From NCBI GenBank assembly GCA_002493325.1, contig DKYL01000081.1, forward strand, positions 1 through 12,279: a stretch of DNA of 12,279 bases. The letters run 5' to 3'. This DNA is from Ruminococcaceae bacterium UBA7101 (lineage in GTDB: Bacteria > Bacillota > Clostridia > Oscillospirales > Acutalibacteraceae). The first letter of the stretch is position 1. The number at the start of each line of letters is the position of its first letter. Position numbers and translations under genes: made by a program. The notes beneath the pieces are model-generated. The model made no database searches. It was not told the DNA's origin and was given only the letters and a program-made list of their open reading frames with translations. This document shows positions 5,863-12,279 of the stretch, one piece after another.

Positions 5863-7848
5863 ATGTTTAGATATGCTGTAGATTTGTTTAAAAAACTAAA
5901 AATCTGTATGATTCCCTGTATAATTGCCTTTGTTGGTATAGTGGGATATTGTGCAAAACAGGTATTTACAAATTTTAATACAACGGAAGTGCTTTATGGT
6001 GAACGAGTAGTGTTGGAATTTACCGCTGTTTTGTTTATCCTTTTTTTGTTTATATCGTATGAATATTTTGCAAAAGCACAAAGAGATGATTTTAACGAAT
6101 GTTTATCTGTAACCCAAAAAGGTAATATATTTAGACTAAATCAATTTTTTCTTTTGGAACTTTTTGCATTGGGGTTTACCATAGTGTTAACACTATTGGC
6201 TTTTGCAGGAGTGTTCAAAATTCAAGAGGTGGATTGGGCATATTATTCCTATGCAATTAAGCTGAACATGATTTATTTGTTTGCTGCAGATACTTTAGCA
6301 GTGCTTATAGGTATAACCCTTTCTAAAATAAAGAGTAATATCATTTCCTATGTGTTGATGATACTGTGTGCATTTATGTTTTCTCCGTTGGTTTTAGCAA
6401 TACCGGGATTAGTTCTATTTGCAACAGGAAAAATTGATATTTACCCATTTTTCTATATGTTTGAAATTTTACCTCATAATTTTTCAGGGTATAATTATGA
6501 TGTATATGGTTTTCCTATGAACAGTCATAATTATATGCTTATACTTTTTTGGTTGGCTTTGGTTTTAGGAATATTATCTCTTTTAGTTATAAAAAAGAAT
6601 AAAATTCTGAAAAGTGCAATTGCAAGTGCTTTGTTAATAACTGTTGTTATGACAGGAGTATTCGTTAATTTGCCGCATTCAGAATATCTACCGAGTAAAG
6701 ATGATATGATACGCGGAACCTGTGAAGGTGTTTTTTATTATAATGAATCAACACCGATTGAAGAGCGACCAATGCAATATAATGAGCCTGCAGATTTTAA
6801 CATAACATCTATGGATATGAATTTTAAAATCAATAGGCAACTTAAAGCAACAGTTGGTATTGGTGTTGATAATAAATCACTTGACGCTTATAAATTTACA
6901 CTTTACAGAGGATATAAAATAAAGGATATATTTGATGCAAATGGAAATAGACTAAAATATGACCGTTATAGTGATTATATAACTGTTTATCCTGAAAATG
7001 GTAACTTGATGACTGATGAAATTTGTTTTGATTATGAGGGCTTTAGTCCTACATATTTTAGCAATTCACAGGGTGCTTATTTGCCTGCAGGATTTGCATA
7101 TTACCCAATTAATGGTTTTCATTATATTTTTAATATACAGACCCAAGGATATTTAAGAACACTGCTTGATAATCCTGTGCCTATTAAATTGAAAATTGAT
7201 ACGAAGAATGAAGTCTTTTCAAATCTTGATAAAGTAGCAGAAAATGAGTTTTCAGGTATGTCAAACGGATTAACTGTAGTATCTGGTTTTTATAAAGAAA
7301 CTGAAATTGAAGGCTGCAGATTAATATATAAATATATTGATGAAGAATTTAATATGGATTCTGTTAGATCTGATATTTTTAACACCATAAAGGACAACAG
7401 TGATAAGCTTAAAGGAAAAACGCTAATAATGAATCCAAGACTAACAACAAATACAGAATATTCAGAGTATTTTGAAGCATCGGACCATATGTTGTTTAAT
7501 AGCGCCTCTTATCTTGTTGACGGATATGAATATACGCAAAAGTCGACTGTAGTCATGGATTTATATTATAAAATGCTTACCTATTATGATAAAGACAGCG
7601 AGCTGTATAAATTCTGCGAGGCTTATAAAAATGGTGAACTGTCAGATGCAGACAAAAACAGCTCGGATTATATCCTTGCCCAAAAGATAGACGAGTATGG
7701 TATTGATAATGCCTTCAAGTGGCTTGAGAGGCATCTCACTGAGCAGTTTGATTGTACAGTTGAGGAACTTGTTTCCCAAATCGGCGAAAAGACTGAAACA
7801 GATATAATGTATGAAAATTACGAAAAGGAGATTGGGTCGAATGATTGA
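5863..7848 (+). CDS. Seven-helix membrane protein with large outer domain, ABC-2 permease-like
   Basis: The 661 residues start with about seven hydrophobic segments (roughly 13-33, 50-68, 95-117, 133-153, 160-185, 223-243, 249-269). A hydrophilic region of about 390 residues follows and probably faces outside. Its first part (about 315-395), with FDANGNRLKYDRYSDYITVY, resembles the N-terminal beta-sandwich of M1-type aminopeptidases, as found fused to some ABC permeases in Firmicutes. No HEXXH zinc motif is present, so any peptidase relationship would be to an inactive or truncated form. AGGAGG lies only 4 nt before the ATG. The stop overlaps the ABC ATPase start by 8 nt, so translation is probably coupled. 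It most likely forms the membrane part of an ABC system for export of, or immunity to, the upstream peptide. GC content is near 30% for most of the gene but near 41% after about 7600. Confidence 0.6.
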   Translation: MFRYAVDLFKKLKICMIPCIIAFVGIVGYCAKQVFTNFNTTEVLYGERVVLEFTAVLFILFLFISYEYFAKAQRDDFNECLSVTQKGNIFRLNQFFLLELFALGFTIVLTLLAFAGVFKIQEVDWAYYSYAIKLNMIYLFAADTLAVLIGITLSKIKSNIISYVLMILCAFMFSPLVLAIPGLVLFATGKIDIYPFFYMFEILPHNFSGYNYDVYGFPMNSHNYMLILFWLALVLGILSLLVIKKNKILKSAIASALLITVVMTGVFVNLPHSEYLPSKDDMIRGTCEGVFYYNESTPIEERPMQYNEPADFNITSMDMNFKINRQLKATVGIGVDNKSLDAYKFTLYRGYKIKDIFDANGNRLKYDRYSDYITVYPENGNLMTDEICFDYEGFSPTYFSNSQGAYLPAGFAYYPINGFHYIFNIQTQGYLRTLLDNPVPIKLKIDTKNEVFSNLDKVAENEFSGMSNGLTVVSGFYKETEIEGCRLIYKYIDEEFNMDSVRSDIFNTIKDNSDKLKGKTLIMNPRLTTNTEYSEYFEASDHMLFNSASYLVDGYEYTQKSTVVMDLYYKMLTYYDKDSELYKFCEAYKNGELSDADKNSSDYILAQKIDEYGIDNAFKWLERHLTEQFDCTVEELVSQIGEKTETDIMYENYEKEIGSND

Positions 7849-8686
7849 AATAAAATCTCTGAAAATGAAATTTAAAAAAAACACGGTATTAAAGGGTGTT
7901 GATTTCACCTTTACAAGCGGTGTTTACGGCTTGCTCGGTCCCAACGGTGCAGGCAAAACCACGCTTATCAGAAGTATGGCAGGCTTATATCAGCCTAAAG
8001 AGGGTAAGATTCTTTATAACGGCAAGCCTATCGGTAAATCAAAGGAATATATTTCAAGCCTCGGCTATCTGCCACAGGGCTTCGGCATATTCAAGGAGCT
8101 TAAGCCTGTTGAGGCGCTTATGCTTATGGCGAACCTGAAGGGCATTGACAAAAAGACTGCTGAGCAGGATGCGAAGCGTGTGCTTGAAATTGTTAACCTC
8201 AGTGATGCTGTTGACAAAAAGGTGGGTGCCTTCAGCGGCGGTATGCTCAGACGTCTTGGTATAGCACAGGCACTGCTCGGCGACCCTGAGATTATGATTT
8301 TTGATGAACCCACTGCAGGGCTTGACCCTGAGGAAAGGCTGCGTTTTAAAAATATTATTTCACGCTTGTCAAAGGAAAAAACGGTTATTATTTCAACACA
8401 TATCGTTGAGGATATTGAAGCTGTTTGTGATAAAATCATTGTTATGAATGACGGCAATATTATTAAAAGCGGAAGCTGCAGCGAGATTGAGCAGTGTGCA
8501 AAGGACAAGGTTTATTTTGTTCCCGTAAATGATGCGGCAAAGCTGAGTGAAAAGGCAGTTATACAGAAATATTTTGAGCGTGACGGACAGCAGCTTATGC
8601 GTGTACTGTCAAATGAAAGCCTTGACTATGAAAAGGGCGTGGCTGCAATAGAGGATGGATACATATGCTTACTCAAGGGAATATAA
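7841..8686 (+). CDS. ABC transporter ATP-binding protein
   Basis: This cytoplasmic ATPase powers the adjacent membrane proteins. Counting from the ATG at 7841 it has 281 residues. Walker A is GPNGAGKTT (33-41), the Q-loop Gln lies in GYLPQG (Q79), the ABC signature is FSGGM (131-135), Walker B is IMIFDEP (151-157), the D-loop is AGLD (159-162) and the H-loop His is in STHIVED (H187). All catalytic residues are present. The last ~70 residues are a C-terminal extension typical of drug/bacteriocin ABC-2 ATPases. I chose 7841 over an upstream in-frame ATG at 7811 because AAAGGAG (7824-7830) sits 10 nt before it and the domain begins right there. It overlaps the 661-residue gene by 8 nt and the next gene by 22 nt. 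Confidence 0.93.
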   Translation: MIEIKSLKMKFKKNTVLKGVDFTFTSGVYGLLGPNGAGKTTLIRSMAGLYQPKEGKILYNGKPIGKSKEYISSLGYLPQGFGIFKELKPVEALMLMANLKGIDKKTAEQDAKRVLEIVNLSDAVDKKVGAFSGGMLRRLGIAQALLGDPEIMIFDEPTAGLDPEERLRFKNIISRLSKEKTVIISTHIVEDIEAVCDKIIVMNDGNIIKSGSCSEIEQCAKDKVYFVPVNDAAKLSEKAVIQKYFERDGQQLMRVLSNESLDYEKGVAAIEDGYICLLKGI

Positions 8687-9336
8687 GGCTGGTCCTTCAA
8701 AGGCTGTATTTTCACCTTAAAAATCTGCACTGGAATTTCTTTATTCCGATAGCTGTGGCAGACCTATTTCTGCCGTTTATCTGCCTGATTTCCTATATGA
8801 GTGAAAGAACAAGACCGTTTTTTGCAATGACGGTGATGCAGTTTTCGCTGATTATTATACCTGTGTGCAGTATATGGTGGGTTGTTTTTATCAACAGAGA
8901 TTACATTGAAGGGCTTGGTAATGAATTGCTGTTTGTCTGTAAAAATAAAATAAAGACGATGGACACCTTTATTGCATTTATACTGTTTTTTGCGGTATCC
9001 ATTATTCAGTTTGCATCTTACATTAAGGCTGACAGCACTTTGAAATATGAGCCTGTAAAGCTCTTTTGCGTCTGTTTATTTTACTACTGCTTTGTTCAGT
9101 TTTTAACATATCTCACGAAATCAATACCAATAACTTTACTGATGGTATTGGTTTATACTATCGGAAATCCGATGATTGCTTACAGCATTGACGGGGCATT
9201 TTTCCCGATATTTTATGATGTCACACCATTGACGATGGAGTCGGCAAAGGCAAGCTTTGTGCCTATGGTGATTGTGGGCATAATGTTGTTGTGCATATCC
9301 ATTGTGCTTAACAAAAAAAGACTTAAATTTAATTAA
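8665..9336 (+). CDS. Small ABC-2-like permease
   Basis: The 223 residues contain about six predicted membrane helices (roughly 24-44, 53-76, 101-120, 132-150, 154-172, 198-216) and end in the basic tail KKRLKFN. There is no signal peptide and no large loop. The ATG at 8665 follows GAGGAT (8651-8656) and overlaps the end of the ATPase gene by 22 nt, so the two are translationally coupled. The size, helix count and position fit the transmembrane partner of the ATPase, perhaps as a heterodimer with the 661-residue protein. I assign the function from topology and context and do not recognise a named family. Confidence 0.65.
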   Translation: MLTQGNIRLVLQRLYFHLKNLHWNFFIPIAVADLFLPFICLISYMSERTRPFFAMTVMQFSLIIIPVCSIWWVVFINRDYIEGLGNELLFVCKNKIKTMDTFIAFILFFAVSIIQFASYIKADSTLKYEPVKLFCVCLFYYCFVQFLTYLTKSIPITLLMVLVYTIGNPMIAYSIDGAFFPIFYDVTPLTMESAKASFVPMVIVGIMLLCISIVLNKKRLKFN

Positions 9337-9371
9337 CTATTCATAGATTTTGTGTACTTTTGTATAAACAG

Positions 9372-9408
9372 AAAGCTCAGGAATTTTTTTCCTGAGCTTT
9401 GTGGTTTT
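9372..9408 (+). terminator. Terminator of the peptide/ABC operon
   Basis: A 12-bp perfect stem (9372-9383 with 9389-9400) and a T5 loop are followed by GTGGTTTTT. The U tract is interrupted, so it may be moderate in strength. It separates the ABC operon from the next gene's promoter. Confidence 0.75.
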
Positions 9409-9436
9409 TATGTGATTTTTATACATATATTTAATA

Positions 9437-9465
9437 TTGATAATTTTTACCATATATGATAAAAT
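9437..9465 (+). promoter_or_regulatory. Promoter of the 528-residue membrane-protein gene
   Basis: TTGATA (9437-9442), a 17-bp spacer and TAAAAT (9460-9465). A perfect TATAAT follows at once (9466-9471) but lacks a -35 box at proper spacing. The start would lie close to the ribosome site, leaving a leader of about 25 nt. Confidence 0.55.
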
Positions 9466-9497
9466 TATAATGATACTATGTTCAAAGGAGGGCGGCT

Positions 9498-11084
9498 GTG
9501 AGAAAATATAATTATTTTGACGATGACCCCGAAGAGCTTGAAATAAAGACAAGCAGCAAAATAAATATTGATTTCAGCGGCTGGGCACATCGTGCAAAGC
9601 ACACGGTTGAAGATTTTGTTCACGGCAATTCCTTTGATGATGTCAAGGAGCTTTTCAGACTTCCTAATCTCAGCTCAATGCTTTTTAAGATAGTGGCATT
9701 TGTTCTTTTTGTTGTGACGATTGCGGCGTTTATTCTGATTTTCAGTCACACGATTCATTCACAGAATGACAGGATTGATAAGTTTTATAAGGATGCAGGC
9801 AAGGTATGTACTGATTATATAACGGAATACGGCATACCTAAGTTTGACAGTCTTGACAGCGAGGATTACGGCAAGGGCATGGCTCGCCTTACAGGTCTTT
9901 GCTATGCAAGACAGATGGATTTCAACAATGACGGCGACGCTGAGCTGATGCTGTGTTATAATAATAAAAATGTTTATACCCTTGAGGTATGGGGCTATGA
10001 CGGCAAGGATTTTGTTAAGCTTTACAGTGATGCTGCCAACAGCACCAATGATATTAAGGATGGAAGCTGGATTTCTTTTTATTATAAAAATAATAAATAT
10101 TATATCTGTAAATCCTCTGCCGATGACCCTTCCAAGGTTAAAATGCTGAATCTGAAGGGCAACAGCTTTAAGGAAAGTTTGAGCTGTGACTATGACTATA
10201 AAAATAATATTTATTCGGTTAAGGGTAAAATCAATGCGCAGGATTTTGAAACCATAAAGCTGTCTGTTATCAAAACCTCAAAGGCAGAAAGCATTATTGA
10301 TACTGTTACAGACAATATTGACAGCTTTCATACTGTTTCACTGCCGTCAATCAATAATCAGCGCAGTGATGCTGAGCGTAAGGCAGAGGCATACTATAAA
10401 ATCATTGAGTCGAGAAACGAAAAATACGGCAAGGCAAAGGTGCAAAAGGATAATGGACTGACCTATATTGACGGTCTGGCGTATGTTGATTTAATTGACT
10501 TTGACGGTGATGAAAATGAGGAGCTTGTTCTTGTTTACCGCAAAATGCTCAAGCAAAGTGCAACAAATGCCTATAACGGTCAGTTTATCATTATTGAAAA
10601 TCCTACCTATTGTGTAGAGGTTTATAGCTGGAACGGGACTGTTACCAAAAAGATATTCAGCACAGATACCATATCAAACTATTTCAGCGACAATGATGTC
10701 AGCTATCTTATGCTCAGGACGGATAAAAAGTCGGCGGCAATCTGTTCAAATGTTTATAATTATGACAGTGATTACAATTACACTGCTGCATCAAGGATTT
10801 ATGAATATAAGGACGGCAGCTTTGAGAGTGTATTTTCAGCAAGACTTATAAATGATTACGGCTATAAGAATTATTATATTGACGGTGAATACACATACAG
10901 GAGCACTTTTGAGGATGAGGCTTACAGAGTGCCTAAGTTTATGGATGACCATGCCGATTATGATAAGGATAAATACAGCCTTGTTTATTTCGCAGGTGAA
11001 AATGAGGATAGTTTTAATGCTACAATCAGCGAAACTGTTAAAACAATTGAAAGCCTGAACAGAAATTATGTCCCAAATGACTGA
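9498..11084 (+). CDS. Membrane-anchored protein with two Asp-rich calcium-type loops
   Basis: The 528 residues start with GTG, 5 nt after a perfect AAAGGAGG (9485-9492). An acidic cytoplasmic N-terminus (FDDDPEELEIK) is followed by one membrane helix (about 61-84), and the remaining ~440 residues are outside the cell. The outer part contains two similar units. Each has an Asp-rich loop followed by a short hydrophobic strand and a Trp-containing strand: DFNNDGDAEL (141-150) with YTLEVWGYDGK, and DFDGDENEEL (334-343) with YCVEVYSWNGT. These look like DxDxDG-type calcium loops of FG-GAP/VCBS-like beta repeats. There is no catalytic motif I recognise. It is monocistronic by its promoter, lying between the ABC operon and the XRE gene. 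The function is unknown; a surface sensor or binding role is only a guess. Confidence 0.7.
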   Translation: MRKYNYFDDDPEELEIKTSSKINIDFSGWAHRAKHTVEDFVHGNSFDDVKELFRLPNLSSMLFKIVAFVLFVVTIAAFILIFSHTIHSQNDRIDKFYKDAGKVCTDYITEYGIPKFDSLDSEDYGKGMARLTGLCYARQMDFNNDGDAELMLCYNNKNVYTLEVWGYDGKDFVKLYSDAANSTNDIKDGSWISFYYKNNKYYICKSSADDPSKVKMLNLKGNSFKESLSCDYDYKNNIYSVKGKINAQDFETIKLSVIKTSKAESIIDTVTDNIDSFHTVSLPSINNQRSDAERKAEAYYKIIESRNEKYGKAKVQKDNGLTYIDGLAYVDLIDFDGDENEELVLVYRKMLKQSATNAYNGQFIIIENPTYCVEVYSWNGTVTKKIFSTDTISNYFSDNDVSYLMLRTDKKSAAICSNVYNYDSDYNYTAASRIYEYKDGSFESVFSARLINDYGYKNYYIDGEYTYRSTFEDEAYRVPKFMDDHADYDKDKYSLVYFAGENEDSFNATISETVKTIESLNRNYVPND

Positions 11085-11151
11085 TGCAACTGACGGTTGA
11101 CAAAAAAATCCCTTTTGTAAACTGCGGTATATGGATTTAATATTGCACTTT

Positions 11152-11160
11152 TGATATAAT
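11152..11160 (+). promoter_or_regulatory. Extended -10 promoter of the XRE-PepSY operon
   Basis: TGATATAAT at 11152-11160 is a TG-extended -10 box. The -35 position (11132-11137, TGGATT) is poor, as is common for extended -10 promoters. Complementary 8-mers GATTTAAT (11134-11141) and ATTAAATC (11164-11171) flank the box, a layout that would suit autoregulation. Confidence 0.5.
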
Positions 11161-11213
11161 TTGATTAAATCAGCAGGATGAAATGCTGAAAATTAAACAG
11201 AGGTGAATACATT

Positions 11214-11837
11214 ATGGATATAATGACAGCGAACAGATTACAGCAACTCCGAAAGGAAAACGGTTACAGTCAGGAGGTTCTGGCGGAAAAGCTTGGCATA
11301 AGCCGTCAGTCCATTTCAAAGTGGGAGAGGGCAGAGTCCTCGCCTGAAATTGATAATCTTATGGCGTTATCAAAAATATATGGTTTGACTATTGATGAAC
11401 TGCTCGACGTAAGCGGTGACAAGGTAATTGTAAAAAACACAGGTAAAAAGGAGAGGGATTTTAAGGGCAAAATGAAATCACTGCTTTCAAAGGCAAATGA
11501 TTTCGGAATTTACCCTGAAGCAGCAAAAAAGCTCCTGATTTTCCCATTCCCGATTATAGTGGCATTTTTATATGTTGCACTGTCCATGGCGTTTAAAATC
11601 TGGCATCCCTTGTGGATAATCTTTATGACAATTCCTATTTATTACAGATTTGCCATTGCCTGCAAGGCGAATAACAAAAAGGTGTTTGCACTGCTTATGC
11701 CTGTTCCTGAAATGGTGGTTACAGTGTATCTCTTATTAAGCGTTGCAATTGGTGCGTGGGGATATGCAAGTCTGTTATTTTTAATTATTCCGCTGTTTTA
11801 CTGGGCGGTTCTGGTTTCTAAAAATAAAAAAGAGTAA
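11214..11837 (+). CDS. XRE-family regulator with C-terminal membrane domain
   Basis: Residues 6-65 form a Cro/C1-type helix-turn-helix: LQQLRKENGYSQEVLAEKLG, then ISRQSISKWERAESSPEIDN with the recognition helix, then LMALSKIYGLTIDELLDVS. A basic linker (about 70-100) leads to four hydrophobic segments (roughly 107-127, 130-149, 157-179, 183-201) and a basic tail. The 207 residues thus combine a cytoplasmic DNA-binding head with a membrane anchor, a design found in Firmicutes where the membrane part may sense a signal or sequester the regulator. AGAGGTG at 11199-11205 supports the ATG at 11214; a second ATG nine bases later is possible. It is co-transcribed with the PepSY protein 12 nt downstream. 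Confidence 0.85.
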   Translation: MDIMTANRLQQLRKENGYSQEVLAEKLGISRQSISKWERAESSPEIDNLMALSKIYGLTIDELLDVSGDKVIVKNTGKKERDFKGKMKSLLSKANDFGIYPEAAKKLLIFPFPIIVAFLYVALSMAFKIWHPLWIIFMTIPIYYRFAIACKANNKKVFALLMPVPEMVVTVYLLLSVAIGAWGYASLLFLIIPLFYWAVLVSKNKKE

Positions 11838-11849
11838 TGAAGGACAAAT

Positions 11850-12179
11850 ATGAGCAAAAGTGAAAAAAAGGTATTTACAGTTATAATATTTATTGTTATG
11901 GTGTTTTCTGTGGGTATCACGGTATTGTCGTTATTTAAAATTCCGACAATCAGCCATGATAATTCAGCTATCATCAGCATCGGCGAAGCAAAATCAGATG
12001 TGCTGGAGCTTGCAGGTCTTGAAGAGGATGATGTTGTGTTTACTGAACAGGAGGCTGAAATTAAAAACGGATTTCGCTACTATGATTTTTCCTTCAATGA
12101 CGGAACGATGGGCTATAGATATCGGATTGATGCACATACAGGTGATGTGGTTTCAAGCTCATCAGAGCAGATTGATTAA
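11850..12179 (+). CDS. Single-helix membrane protein with PepSY domain
   Basis: The 109 residues have one N-terminal helix (about 8-30), then an outer PepSY domain. It shows the family pattern of an ISIGEAKSDVLELAGLEEDD helix (about 42-61), a strand with FRYYDFSFNDG, and YRYRIDAHTGDVVSS (about 89-103). PepSY domains are thought to inhibit or interact with proteases outside the cell. AAGGA lies 5 nt before the ATG, which starts 12 nt after the XRE stop. The pair probably works together, with the PepSY protein possibly influencing the membrane-bound regulator, but this is inference. The helix has no lipobox or signal cleavage site, so it is likely a membrane anchor. Confidence 0.85.
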   Translation: MSKSEKKVFTVIIFIVMVFSVGITVLSLFKIPTISHDNSAIISIGEAKSDVLELAGLEEDDVVFTEQEAEIKNGFRYYDFSFNDGTMGYRYRIDAHTGDVVSSSSEQID

Positions 12180-12183
12180 AACT

Positions 12184-12220
12184 ACCCCCTTGCAGTTTAT
12201 AAAGCTGCAAGGGGGTTTTT
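12184..12220 (+). terminator. Terminator of the XRE-PepSY operon
   Basis: A perfect 12-bp GC-rich stem (12184-12195 with 12205-12216) begins 5 nt after the PepSY stop and ends in five T's (12216-12220). Confidence 0.93.
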
Positions 12221-12224
12221 AGTA

Positions 12225-12254
12225 AATAAAAAAAGCTGTGCTCAGCACAGCTTT
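12225..12254 (-). terminator. Terminator of the tRNA-Gly at the right edge
   Basis: A perfect 10-bp stem (12232-12241 with 12245-12254) has a TCA loop. On the minus strand it runs into TTTTTTTATTTA (12234 down to about 12223). It lies 4 nt past the CCA end of the partial tRNA. Confidence 0.82.
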
Positions 12255-12257
12255 AAA

Positions 12258-12279
12258 TGGAGCGGATGACGAGGCTCGA
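12258..12279 (-). tRNA. tRNA-Gly, 3' part only
   Basis: The minus strand here ends ...TCGAGC, CTCGT, CATCCGC, T, CCA: part of the T loop, the 3' T stem, the 3' acceptor strand, discriminator U and an encoded CCA. U73 with a GCGGATG-type acceptor is characteristic of bacterial tRNA-Gly. The anticodon and 5' half lie beyond the window, so the isoacceptor cannot be read. Confidence 0.72.

Noticed and set aside
7811..7840. Earlier ATG for the ABC ATPase
   Set aside because: It lies inside the preceding gene with no ribosome site. The ATG at 7841 is well placed after AAAGGAG and begins the conserved domain.
11085..11150. Terminator after the 528-residue gene
   Set aside because: The only pairing (ACAAAA with TTTTGT near 11100-11118) is a short A-T stem with no GC core, so I did not call a terminator.
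1..12279. CRISPR array, insertion sequence with transposase, or prophage genes
   Set aside because: No spaced direct repeats, transposase motifs or phage-type genes were found on either strand. The only mobile-looking item is the non-coding repeat at 1323-1382.

Overview
The window looks like chromosomal DNA of a low-GC Gram-positive bacterium of the class Clostridia, probably a gut member of the Oscillospirales/Ruminococcaceae. This is an inference from several things: the short ACT-type SerA, the IscU-like/GGGtGRT gene pair, strong AGGAGG-type ribosome binding sites, many near-consensus TTGACA-N17-TATAAT promoters, and simple hairpin plus U-tract terminators. No species can be named from the sequence alone.

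Layout. Positions 1-2600 hold a minus-strand serine biosynthesis operon, serC then serA, driven by a perfect promoter at 2567-2594. The serC-serA gap is rearranged. It holds a second copy of the serC 3' end, a 60-nt cloverleaf-like repeat and a short inverted piece of serC. Positions 2666-3180 hold, still on minus, tRNA-Arg(CCT) with its own promoter and terminator, preceded by a small PqqD-like gene. Positions 3228-5123 hold a plus-strand two-gene operon: an IscU/NifU-like protein and a GGGtGRT-family protein, with promoter and terminator. The function of this pair is unknown to me.

Positions 5125-9400 are the most interesting part. A Sec-type secreted 140-residue peptide with four mature cysteines and an aromatic tail is followed by an attenuator-like hairpin. 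Then come a 661-residue seven-helix membrane protein with a large outer domain, an ABC ATPase and a small ABC-2-like permease. The last three overlap or are tightly spaced. The layout resembles lactococcin-972-type bacteriocin loci (secreted precursor, large membrane protein, ABC ATPase), but I see no clear sequence match, so it may be an undescribed secreted peptide plus immunity/export system. Base composition shifts inside the 661-residue gene near 7600, which suggests a mosaic origin.

Positions 9437-12216 hold a GTG-started, membrane-anchored protein with two Asp-rich calcium-type loops, then an XRE regulator fused to a four-helix membrane domain, co-transcribed with a one-helix PepSY protein. 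The right edge holds a minus-strand terminator and the 3' end of a tRNA-Gly that continues beyond the window. All strands, starts and motifs were read by eye; no database search was run.
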